Made by a program: the position numbers and the translations under genes. DNA of 64,000 bases from Longicatena caecimuris (GTDB lineage Bacteria; Bacillota_I; Bacilli_A; Erysipelotrichales; Erysipelotrichaceae), in NCBI RefSeq assembly GCF_004341945.1, contig NZ_SMBP01000012.1:25498-89497 (forward strand), written 5' to 3'. Under the pieces are notes generated by a model. It was not told where the DNA came from and did no database searches. It saw only the letters and a list, made by a program, of their open reading frames with translations. Positions 26,301 to 34,626 of the stretch are shown here, one piece after another (the first letter of the stretch is position 1; each line of letters begins with the position of its first letter).

Positions 26301-29300
26301 TAAATAGCCTTACTGTTATCGCCAGTTAAATCTCCTTCATATTCATGGTTACCAAAGACATGGATCATATCGAGACTATTAAACAATTCTCCATAAAGAT
26401 TTGCAATACCGTCCCAATATTCAAATTTTGCGCCATTATCTACTGCATCACCTGTTTGCAATCCAAAATCATATTTGATACCATTGTTCATTAACGCATC
26501 AGCAATACGATGGGTTCTATCCATATCCAATGTCTGGATATCACCTAATACAAAGAAGTTTACGTTCTTATTTTTGTATGGTGTTGTAAATGATTTCAGA
26601 TCTGACCATTTATCACCGTCACCAACACGATAAACATACGCTGTTCCAGAACTTAAACCCGTTGCAATTACGCTATTTAAACGGAACGCATGGTTATCTT
26701 CCACGTTTGCGGAACCATCAAGTTTAATTAATTCTGTCGTTCCGGTTACATTCTTAAATGCCTTTTCTTTGTTTGCATCAAAATCAGCCTTAGTAGCTAT
26801 CTGCATAATGGCTTTGTTTTGTGATTTAAATGGATCTGTAAACCATGTAACACTCTTTTGTGTATTAACATCTTTACTTGCATGGCTCATAACGTATTGT
26901 GGTGAACCATCCTCATTTCCTGCTATAGCAAAACTATAATCAGTTAAGATGAAGGATACATCTTCGCCTTTTTTAGCATAGATGGAGAACATAGCAACAG
27001 CCTGGTTTAATGCATCTGTTTCTATATAGCCATCCGCATTTGTGGTACCTAACGATTGGTTAGTATCCACATTGAAAATTTCTGCACCTTCAACTGCTTT
27101 TCCACTAGCATCTACAACATAAATTTTTCCGCTCATTCCAACAAACATCGTATCTGTTTTCAGTGTTAAAGGCGCAATGATTTCGATACTTGTTTTTTTC
27201 GTTGAGAATGATTTTGCATAGTGTTCCGGTTTTTCACTGTTATAAGTCGCTTGACCACTTTGTACTAAATAAGTTAATTGAGTACCTTTTTTAACATCAC
27301 TTGGCATTTTCAAACGAATGGTTGCTACGACTCCTTCACCGGTAACGGCAGCTTCTGTGTTTCGTTTCCCTTTTAAGGTAAGTACTCCCTTAGCACTATT
27401 ATAGGAATCCTCTACTTTTCCAAAATCTTCATTCCAAATGATTTCATAATTTTGAGCAAATTCTTTCTTTATCGCGATTTTGGTAGTAATTTCATCCAGA
27501 TCTTCTAAGCGATTTGTTTTGATTTCCAGATCATAAGGTTTATTTAATACTGGATTTTCCGTTGTCGCAGGCTCTAGGGATAACGTTGTATGCTTTGCGT
27601 TCTCACCTTTTACCATAAAGTAATGTGTTTGCTCTGTTTCATTACCACCCTTATCACGAATAACGGTTCTGATGGAATGTACACCATTTGCCAGTTCCAT
27701 ATCATACAGATAAGAAACGTTTTTACTGCTATCTACAATAAAGTTATCCGCAAATATAGTACCGCCTGATTCATCTTGTCCTTTAACACCGACATTAACA
27801 CCATCAACATACATACGGATCAGATCATATTCCATTCCTTTTGTATATTTATTTTCAACATCATGGAAAGTACTCATGAAGGAAATTTTATTACTTGTGA
27901 TAACATCGTTGTCACCAAATGTTTGGAATTTTTGATTGTCTGTACTATATTGTACCTTGTCAATGATAGGTGAATCCGTATCATCTACATTCGTACCGTA
28001 GACAAATTGCATGTTATCCAAATAGATTTCACCGGCTGTTTTGCTTCCCATCTCGATGCCTGGAACATACATGATTCTAAAAGTAGCACCTTTAGCCAGT
28101 TTAAATTTTGTTGCCCCTTTGCCAGTCAAATCCGCTTCTAGGTATTTCCATCCTGTCCAGTTGATTCCGGCATCTTCTTTTGAGACATGCGAATGATCCG
28201 GTAATTCCTGATTCGTCTGATAGGTAAAGTCAACATACATGCTAGAGCCAGCCTCTACCCATTCACCATTTGCCTGCTGATAAGCTACCTGTCCACGCAA
28301 CCAGAAATTATCAATACCTTCAGGCGCATATACCCAAACACCGATTGCTGTAGGTGAACCTGGTATTTCATAATTATCCTTTGTACCAAAATAAGCACCA
28401 CGGGTCGTATTCGCTGAATTCGTGAAGTCATAAGATAATTTTAAAGCATTTTTACCCATTCTGACTTCGCCTGTATCGATATCAACAATTTCTGCTGATA
28501 CTCCGGTATCTTCAGCACTTGCCATAGTGATAAATGGCGTATCTTCACCATCATGTCCGATTTTCCAATATTCTTTTGCAGGAATGATCGTTTCTTCTCC
28601 TGTTTCTTCATTTATTTGTTTCTGATCTTCAAAATCCCATGCAACAGTAGGGAGCTTACCAACGATGACATGAATACTGCCCTTTACATCACGATTATAT
28701 TTTGAATAACCGGTAACGGTTCCTTCCAGTGTCTCACCATCCGATGTAATAAACGTATTTCCATCGAAATGACCCATTTTTGGATTAGAAACTTCCCATT
28801 CAATATCTCCGCCTTTGATATGCACATTACGTTTTTGCCAGCGAACCTCTAGTCCTAAAGAAGATTCCGCTTCAAAGCCAAGACTTATTTCTTCTGTCTT
28901 AAACGAAATTTCATCAGGATGACGCACTTCGATAGATGCCGTTCCCACTACTCTTCCTTGATACATCTGGTTTACAACAAGCGTTCCTTCTTTATCTTTT
29001 AAAGTAACAACTCCGGTATTCGCATCGATAGTACCAATACTTTGATCTTCAACAGCCCATGTAACCCCTGCTGGCATTGGTGCTTCTCCACCGCCGCCAT
29101 CAACACCGGTCGCATTGAATTTCACCGTTTGATTTGGAGTATATACTTCATCATTTGGCGAAATAGAACTATGGTCAAATTTTCCATCTTTCACACTTGT
29201 CGATAGGAATAATAAACCGCTGGAAACAGCACGTAATTTACCATCAGAAGGATTATTGCGTGCTTCTAAAGCATTCGTTCCCTCGTATCTAGCCATATAG

Positions 29301-30109
29301 GTAGCACTTCCGCCACCATCTAAGTTAATGGCCGTTACACAGCCAGCAGCAGCTAACAAACTAGCCATCTCTGGAACAGTGTGTCCAGATGATTGATCAG
29401 AAATACCATGTGTGGTAAAAGTAACAATAGAGCCATCTGCCTTTAAGCCGATTGCTGCTCTTGTCATTCTTACCATATCAGGAATCATTTGCGGCTCGCC
29501 ATTCTTTACTAAGAATGGTCCACCACCAACAGCCTGTTCACAGTCATCCATTGGCTGACTGGCATCACGTATCTCTGCTTTTCCTTCTTTTGTAATACAA
29601 AAATATGTATCAATTGGTTGTTTGATAATCTTGCCATTCATTACCAGGGCACCCTGTGGTTCCCCTGTCCCCATATGGAAGAAGTCAGCATTAACTGCCG
29701 CAACTACCGTTTCATTTTTGATACCATTTTTCTTCATGTAGTCTTCATAGCCCTTGGCCTGTTCTGCCATCGTAGCTAATTCCCATGAAGATGCATCATA
29801 ATTAGAACCATAACTTGCTACTACTTTTGTTGGAGAATCTTTTGACATCTGGACTTCCATCATGTAGTCAATCTGCTGTTTATCTCCTTTTGTAGTATTC
29901 GTAACGATTTCCGTTTCACTGATACCCGGTGCTATTGTTTTATCTGTTTTCTTTACTAAAACATAGCCATCAGGTAATTTGTCGTTATTAACATTGATCT
30001 TAGCATGTGCTTGTTCCATTTGAAATGAAAAAACAACATTAAAAACCATGATGAATGTCAATACAAGACTTAAGCCTTTTTTCAACCTTTTTCTCATGAA
30101 CTTTCTCAT
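23375..30109 (-). CDS. Secreted phosphodiester glycosidase / purple-acid-phosphatase-like multi-domain protein
   Basis: The 2,244-residue protein has a signal peptide (1-36). A phosphodiester glycosidase (NAGPA-type) domain (about 50-305) carries NLDGGGSATYM near 262-272. Ig-like/Big_2 segments (about 310-490), a jelly-roll carbohydrate-binding-like region (about 490-720) and further beta domains with a cohesin-like segment (about 830-960) follow. A purple acid phosphatase-type module comes next, with GDIQ (about 1181), GDAVDNG, GNHEYEG (about 1251) and GHDHTYNRT (about 1360). A CxxC-bearing linker (about 1470-1590) and about six fibronectin III-like repeats (about 1680-2244) complete it. Metal ligands look present. 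The two activities could act in sequence on capped sugar phosphates; that is inference. AAGGAG lies five bases before the ATG. No wall anchor is seen. Confidence 0.88.
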   Translation of the reverse strand: MRKFMRKRLKKGLSLVLTFIMVFNVVFSFQMEQAHAKINVNNDKLPDGYVLVKKTDKTIAPGISETEIVTNTTKGDKQQIDYMMEVQMSKDSPTKVVASYGSNYDASSWELATMAEQAKGYEDYMKKNGIKNETVVAAVNADFFHMGTGEPQGALVMNGKIIKQPIDTYFCITKEGKAEIRDASQPMDDCEQAVGGGPFLVKNGEPQMIPDMVRMTRAAIGLKADGSIVTFTTHGISDQSSGHTVPEMASLLAAAGCVTAINLDGGGSATYMARYEGTNALEARNNPSDGKLRAVSSGLLFLSTSVKDGKFDHSSISPNDEVYTPNQTVKFNATGVDGGGGEAPMPAGVTWAVEDQSIGTIDANTGVVTLKDKEGTLVVNQMYQGRVVGTASIEVRHPDEISFKTEEISLGFEAESSLGLEVRWQKRNVHIKGGDIEWEVSNPKMGHFDGNTFITSDGETLEGTVTGYSKYNRDVKGSIHVIVGKLPTVAWDFEDQKQINEETGEETIIPAKEYWKIGHDGEDTPFITMASAEDTGVSAEIVDIDTGEVRMGKNALKLSYDFTNSANTTRGAYFGTKDNYEIPGSPTAIGVWVYAPEGIDNFWLRGQVAYQQANGEWVEAGSSMYVDFTYQTNQELPDHSHVSKEDAGINWTGWKYLEADLTGKGATKFKLAKGATFRIMYVPGIEMGSKTAGEIYLDNMQFVYGTNVDDTDSPIIDKVQYSTDNQKFQTFGDNDVITSNKISFMSTFHDVENKYTKGMEYDLIRMYVDGVNVGVKGQDESGGTIFADNFIVDSSKNVSYLYDMELANGVHSIRTVIRDKGGNETEQTHYFMVKGENAKHTTLSLEPATTENPVLNKPYDLEIKTNRLEDLDEITTKIAIKKEFAQNYEIIWNEDFGKVEDSYNSAKGVLTLKGKRNTEAAVTGEGVVATIRLKMPSDVKKGTQLTYLVQSGQATYNSEKPEHYAKSFSTKKTSIEIIAPLTLKTDTMFVGMSGKIYVVDASGKAVEGAEIFNVDTNQSLGTTNADGYIETDALNQAVAMFSIYAKKGEDVSFILTDYSFAIAGNEDGSPQYVMSHASKDVNTQKSVTWFTDPFKSQNKAIMQIATKADFDANKEKAFKNVTGTTELIKLDGSANVEDNHAFRLNSVIATGLSSGTAYVYRVGDGDKWSDLKSFTTPYKNKNVNFFVLGDIQTLDMDRTHRIADALMNNGIKYDFGLQTGDAVDNGAKFEYWDGIANLYGELFNSLDMIHVFGNHEYEGDLTGDNSKAIYNIPSENNGDYYSFEYGNMYFAVINFTKDTNRLNRAASWLVEDAKKSDATWKVLAIHQPAYYTNPTGGNDIINKIIPPACDAAGIDFVFSGHDHTYNRTKPLKGGKVDKDNGTVYLISGTTGDKTYPTTDTGFEFDKYITTFDGVYMSVSATTKEFTIEAREANGNILDTYTRTKEYKCDKDGHEYEIVDGYAVCIHCKETISLKSFTGIAKDKATGKYMGFLGGQKQIGWKQFADTMYYFNADGYSEDVEIVYHDDPSCMIRERTKYYCPAANEYKEIVGTRAPLHEYETQPDGTRICKVCGWRQVSVDEIDVTTEYDGYYYTGGKRTPKIVVSYTDEKGKKTVFRQGADFEYLVHYGKDATDSEPAVNNVLPGKGYFEIIPVEINIGDAVDRHRGSITGRKYFSFDILVQNPKRMTASDVTMHEATLTWDKASNITGYELYQYSDETKAYEMIQKFDNPNVNTYTVKQLTSSTKYKFKVRSYLNVDGKTYYSSDSKELNVTTKVLAVAAPKNVTSSNVTQDALTLSWDKAADVEGYQVYQYNEKTNKYDLAKTVKTTSCTIQNLNPNKQYAFKVRAYAKADGKTYYSSYTTTYKVRTKALTVTTPENVTLTDIKHTSATIAWNKVSNVSGYKVYKLDTKAKKYVAIATLTQTSYKLQNLAPETTYVYKVRAFVTIDGTNHYSDYTKPKTLKTKAEPVPSAINAPKLNPIKASKGILTLTWNKVSDATGYNIYHYNRKTLKYENIGWTKNTTVQLKDQPKGEIDTYRVKAYYKKNGKTVISKYSNAQSAKLFDSTKLSSVTQKDEQLKFSWSKVNGVGGYSIYRYDNVKKAWQYLGATTKTTYTDKAPVAGKRYLYRVLPYGRVNGVAFFGSYSSSVEGMMLKETKIKDVKSYVGKIQFSWDKVPGAQGYNVYRYNNKTKKWETMKSVLKGTTYNDTNVKAGEVYRYRVRPYYWSSTHKVKYGEYTKYVGIRAR

Positions 30110-30198
30110 CCCTTCTCCTTTACCCTGGAAGCATCAAAACATTTTTATAATTCTAACCATATAAAAAAATACTAAAAATGTTGCGAACTTCTACTATA

Positions 30199-30227
30199 AT
30201 GATATAATAATTAGCCTCAATATTCAA
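30199..30227 (-). promoter_or_regulatory. Putative promoter of the large phosphodiester glycosidase gene
   Basis: TTGAAT (30222-30227), 17 bases, TATCAT (30199-30204) on the minus strand, about 90 bases before the start codon. The rest of 30110-30488 is AT-rich and I see neither a gene nor a recognisable riboswitch in it. Confidence 0.5.
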
Positions 30228-30488
30228 CTGTCTTCCGTTTTTTCTAAGCCTTTTCCCACAGTAAAAACTAGCCCAGAAATGGTGCTGTATATTCTTTTGA
30301 CTTAGCTTCTCATACGATTTATTTTAATTGTTAGACGAAACAATCTTCCTTTTTTTTCATTCGGTAAACAAAAAGGGTTCACTTCATCAGTATTTCTTAA
30401 ACTGTTCTACCTGCTTTTTTAATAGCTTTAATCTCTTATTCGTTTATCGGTTTCTTTCTCAAAACCACTTGTTTATTTAGATGACCCC

Positions 30489-30523
30489 AAAAAAGACAAT
30501 GAGTGTTTAAACTCACTGTCTTC
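30489..30523 (-). terminator. Terminator after the PPC/fibronectin III protein gene
   Basis: On the minus strand AAGACA-TGAGT and ACTCA-TGTCTT arms (one mismatch) enclose TTAAAC and are followed by a T6 run. It ends the unit that may begin as far upstream as 48242. Confidence 0.82.
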
Positions 30524-30552
30524 TTGATCTTTTCACTTTTTCTACTTCTTAC

Positions 30553-31878
30553 TTATTTTGCCACTCCAGAGCGAATATCACTAAATGGAGAGAATACACG
30601 TTTTCCACTTACCCATTTGTAAGAACGAACTTTGTAATAGTAGCGTCTTCCAGAAGTAAGTGATGTACTGCGCTTATAAGTTGTATATTTGTCATACGTA
30701 CCTAATAAAGCGTATTTTCCATTCAAACTGCTTGCACGATATACTTGATAATAAGAAGCTTCACTATCAAAACTCCAAGTGATTGATAATGTCTTTTTCC
30801 CTGACTGTGCAACTGTTAAATTCTTAGGTGCCTTTAACGATGGTGTTGCACTTACCACTGGACTAAATGCTCCCATGACACGTCTTTTATTAATTACACG
30901 ATAGCCACGTACTTTATAATAGTATTTTGTACCTGTTTTTAAACCAGTGCTATACTTAGTATCATAATATTTATTGTAAACACCGAGCAGAGAATATTTT
31001 CCTTTTTCACTAGTCGCACGATATACCTGATAATAATCAAATGCATTATTTTGATCCCATGTTACCTTGATTTCTGTAGAACTCAATTTCTGTAATTTAA
31101 CATTTTTTACTGTAGGTACTGTTCCTGCGGTCCAACTCAGCTTATATTTGCCGCCGTCATCCCATGAACCAGAGCTTACTTTTACATAATATACATTAGA
31201 ACCACAGAATTCTAAAATTTGCTGATCAGGTGAAGCAGGTTTACCATATAAATAATCATAATCCAATGTTTCTGATAAATCTTGATTATAGACATTGATA
31301 TCCATATCTTCATAAGCTGAGATACTTAATCTTACAAACTTAGAAGTTGTTGTAATTTTATACCAATCTTCTCTATCTTGAGTAGTTAATGCCCCAGTAA
31401 TCGTAGCACCTTTATTTAATGTCATTGCGTGATCAAAGTCATTAGGTTCTATATCATTTGCCCCTAAAGAAGATATAGAAGCTTTAATTTGATATCTGCT
31501 GGCAGCAGATCTTTCATTATCAATTACAACTTTATAAGTACCTGGTGATACATAAGCTGTAATCACTTTTGTCACAGGTGAAGCAGCAGAATCAGTATAA
31601 GCATATACTGTGTCATATCGCTCAGATAAATCTGCAGAATAGTAAGACATGCTAACATCGCCATAAGACATACATGTCAACACCATTTTTGAAGCTTGAC
31701 TTACTTTTAAATCATAAGTTACTTTTGCATTGTAACCTTTATCCGTACTGCCACTGATAAAAACATTTGATGTAGGCAGTGTTGCCGCATGTGTAACAAT
31801 TAAATTTTCATTGCCAATGATGGTAACTGCTAATAATAGACTAACAATCCCTGCTAATAATCTTTTTACTCTTTTCAT
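30553..31878 (-). CDS. Secreted PPC-domain and fibronectin III-repeat protein
   Basis: The 441-residue protein has a signal peptide (1-31). Two beta-domains of the bacterial pre-peptidase C-terminal (PPC) type follow (about 38-135 and 138-252); the second opens with DIEPNDFDHA and contains DREDWYKI. Two fibronectin III-like repeats (about 255-345 and 348-441) have the recurrent YYQVYRA...GKY-LLG-Y...YYYKVR pattern. No catalytic domain or wall anchor is visible. The repeats are almost the same as those of the transglutaminase-like protein encoded 25 bases upstream, with which it is co-transcribed. The likely role is binding of polysaccharide or protein at the surface; this is inference. Confidence 0.82.
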   Translation of the reverse strand: MKRVKRLLAGIVSLLLAVTIIGNENLIVTHAATLPTSNVFISGSTDKGYNAKVTYDLKVSQASKMVLTCMSYGDVSMSYYSADLSERYDTVYAYTDSAASPVTKVITAYVSPGTYKVVIDNERSAASRYQIKASISSLGANDIEPNDFDHAMTLNKGATITGALTTQDREDWYKITTTSKFVRLSISAYEDMDINVYNQDLSETLDYDYLYGKPASPDQQILEFCGSNVYYVKVSSGSWDDGGKYKLSWTAGTVPTVKNVKLQKLSSTEIKVTWDQNNAFDYYQVYRATSEKGKYSLLGVYNKYYDTKYSTGLKTGTKYYYKVRGYRVINKRRVMGAFSPVVSATPSLKAPKNLTVAQSGKKTLSITWSFDSEASYYQVYRASSLNGKYALLGTYDKYTTYKRSTSLTSGRRYYYKVRSYKWVSGKRVFSPFSDIRSGVAK

Positions 31879-31903
31879 ATGTTTCTCCTAATCCGTCGTC
31901 TAA

Positions 31904-34531
31904 CTAAATTTTCACCTTTACTGGTGTGCTGAATGGTGAGAACACACGTGTTCCTTTTACCCATTTATAAGCACGCACTTTGTAATAATAGGTGTTTCCC
32001 TTCTTTAATTTTTTACTAGTACAAGTAGTTGTGTTTTTGTCATAAGTTGCCAACAATGCATATTTCCCATTCGCACTTGTGCCACGATATACTTGATAGT
32101 AGGTTGCCCCTTCAATTTTATTCCAAGTTATTTTAGCCGTTGTACTACTTGTCGCCTTAGCTGTTACTTTACTTGTTTTTGAAAGTACTGGCTTTCCTGT
32201 AATGACACTGCTAAATGGTGAGAATACACGTTCTCCTTTTACCCAGCGATATGCACGTACTTTATAATAATACGTATTGCCAGTTAATAAAGATCTGGAA
32301 ATGGAGGATGTCGTTGTACTGTTATATACACCTAACAACGCATATTTCCCCGTTTTACTTGTACTGCGATAAACCTGATAATATGTTGCGCCATCTGTTA
32401 ATTTCCAACTGATCTTTAACGTAGTAGAAGTATTTGGACTTGCTTTTACATTGGTAGGAGCAGCAAGTTTTGGCGTTCCCTTTACAACATTAGAGAACGG
32501 TGAATATATACCTTTTTTATTTACAACTGTATACGCTCTTACTTTGTAATAGTATGTCTGATTGGTGAGTAATGCCCTACTCTTCATACTGAAGGTATTT
32601 TCATCATAAACACCTAATAACCTAAAATCTTTTGTAGCATTGGTAGAACGATATACCTGATAGTATTTTGCGCCTTCACTCTTTGCCCATTGAACGTTTA
32701 CAGAAGTTGCTCCAGCAGAACTAGTTTGAATACCAGTAGGTGTTGCTGGTTTTGTCGTAACGCTGCTTATTGTGCTAAACATACTATATTCGCCATCTTT
32801 AAACGCGCGTACTTTATAGTAATATGTCTTGCCTGCAGATACAACAGCATCACTAATCGTCGTTGTTGTATAATTTTTACGATTCACCAAACTATAAGTG
32901 CCATTGACAGAATCCGCACGATATACCTGATAGTATTCTGCACCAGCTACTGCACCCCAACTTACTTTTACTGTATTAGAAGTAGCTGTAAGAGCACTTA
33001 AAACCGGTGTTCCAATGCTCTTACTGGTAATGATTCTTCTTGGTGAATAGCTTGAATAAAGTCTGTCACCGCTAACCATAGCATAAGCTTTCACTTTATA
33101 ATGATACTCTACACCTGGCTGTGCTGTTTCATCGATTAATGTCGTAGCATTTCCTTCAGCCACCTTGCTAAAAGTGCCAGTCGCTGATGTTGAACGATAC
33201 AATGCATAACCATCTGCTCCCTTAACACTTGTAAAGCTAGCTTGGATTTTTCCCTCACCTAAATTTACAAGCGTTAAATTGTTTGGTGCGTCTGGTTCAT
33301 CTTGATAAACCGTTGTACCATATGGATGTGCTTTACCAAAAGCAGAAGTAAGTGCATATTCAGCGTTCAAAGTATATCCTTGTGAAACAAATGTGTCATA
33401 AGGTTTTAATAATTTCTTATAAGTCATATCATTGGTTTCTTCATAATAGGTTGCTGCACCTGTGGCATCAAAGTTATACCACTTGCCATCCATAAGAACA
33501 AGATTCCATCCGTGCGCTATAGTATCTTTCTTATCTTCTAAATAGAGATCACCATTCACACGTCTAGTTACTAAACCTAATTCTTTTAATAAACGATATG
33601 CTCCTAAAGTCTGTCCATAACATTGTGCTTCTTTGCGTACCAAAGAATCATAAGCAGTAATCATCAGATTTCCATTGTCAGGTCGAGGGTTATTGTTATA
33701 ATGCAAATTGGTTGCTAAATAATCATAAACAGCTTTTGCTTTATCATAATCTGATGAAGCCTGTGTAATACCATTATTGGCAAATGATGCTAGTATTTGT
33801 GAAACCTTTGCATCTACCGCTTCCTCTTCCTGTTTACTTGTATAATAATCAAGTTCAAATGTAAATGTATAAGAATTCAAGCTGCCTACTTTACCATCGA
33901 TTCCAGTCGTTATACGAATCGTATTTGGTTTAATCGTATATCGTAAATAATCCCCTTGAGCAGCTGTAGCAGGATCTGCTTTTTCATCATCTGTCCTAGC
34001 CATCTCATATAATTCGTTTCCTAAGCCTGAAGGGAATGTCCCAGCGTTATAAATAAGGGAAATCTTTTTATTTCGCTTGACCATCTGTTCTTTGAGATAG
34101 TCTGCCGCCTTTGCCTTATTTGTAAATTCATTCGCTGCAGGATTACTAGCTACTGCTTTCACTGTAACTTCATTTGAATCGACTTCTTTGCCATTAACGC
34201 TTTCTCTGATCTTATATGTGTATTCTTTTCCAATCGTCAAATTTGTTGCATCAAGGAAAAACAACCCATATTTAGGATCTCTTTTTACCAAACCGTCATA
34301 ATAGCCATCATCGCGTTTTCTCATAATCATGTATTCTGCATCCGTTGGATCACTCACACGATTGCTTGCTGTCCATTTCAATAAGATACCATTATCACGA
34401 TCTGCTTTAGCTGTTAAAACCGGTGTAGCAGATGCTGCATGTACTGTCATGAATGTTGTTGGAATCAAGGTCGAGACTGATAAAACGAATGCACATACTA
34501 ATACCATAAACTGCTTCATTTTACTCTTCAT
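31904..34531 (-). CDS. Secreted transglutaminase-like protein with fibronectin III repeats
   Basis: The 875-residue protein has a signal peptide (1-32), a first fibronectin III-like domain (about 35-130), and a transglutaminase/protease-like core (about 240-400) with a plausible Cys-His-Asp triad: AQCYGQ near residue 303, AHGWN near 345 and FDAT near 358. Five further fibronectin III-like repeats (about 415-875), each about 90 residues, follow. Members of this superfamily hydrolyse or cross-link amide bonds, and bacterial secreted ones are often peptidases; which applies here is unknown. AAAGGAG lies seven bases before the ATG. Only 95 bases without a clear terminator separate it from the end of the deoxysugar operon, so read-through is likely. 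Confidence 0.85.
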   Translation of the reverse strand: MKSKMKQFMVLVCAFVLSVSTLIPTTFMTVHAASATPVLTAKADRDNGILLKWTASNRVSDPTDAEYMIMRKRDDGYYDGLVKRDPKYGLFFLDATNLTIGKEYTYKIRESVNGKEVDSNEVTVKAVASNPAANEFTNKAKAADYLKEQMVKRNKKISLIYNAGTFPSGLGNELYEMARTDDEKADPATAAQGDYLRYTIKPNTIRITTGIDGKVGSLNSYTFTFELDYYTSKQEEEAVDAKVSQILASFANNGITQASSDYDKAKAVYDYLATNLHYNNNPRPDNGNLMITAYDSLVRKEAQCYGQTLGAYRLLKELGLVTRRVNGDLYLEDKKDTIAHGWNLVLMDGKWYNFDATGAATYYEETNDMTYKKLLKPYDTFVSQGYTLNAEYALTSAFGKAHPYGTTVYQDEPDAPNNLTLVNLGEGKIQASFTSVKGADGYALYRSTSATGTFSKVAEGNATTLIDETAQPGVEYHYKVKAYAMVSGDRLYSSYSPRRIITSKSIGTPVLSALTATSNTVKVSWGAVAGAEYYQVYRADSVNGTYSLVNRKNYTTTTISDAVVSAGKTYYYKVRAFKDGEYSMFSTISSVTTKPATPTGIQTSSAGATSVNVQWAKSEGAKYYQVYRSTNATKDFRLLGVYDENTFSMKSRALLTNQTYYYKVRAYTVVNKKGIYSPFSNVVKGTPKLAAPTNVKASPNTSTTLKISWKLTDGATYYQVYRSTSKTGKYALLGVYNSTTTSSISRSLLTGNTYYYKVRAYRWVKGERVFSPFSSVITGKPVLSKTSKVTAKATSSTTAKITWNKIEGATYYQVYRGTSANGKYALLATYDKNTTTCTSKKLKKGNTYYYKVRAYKWVKGTRVFSPFSTPVKVKI

Positions 34532-34626
34532 ACTATTTCTCCTTTCAATGTTCTATATGCTCAATATCAATTCTTCACTCCTTTCTGTTTTATTGATGAG
34601 AAAGGTTACACCTCTCTTTGCATCTA

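Noticed and set aside
34560..34600. Tiny leader peptide before the transglutaminase-like gene
   Set aside because: A ribosome-site-like AAAGGAG precedes a five-codon TTG frame, but this is easily explained by chance in a purine-rich gap.
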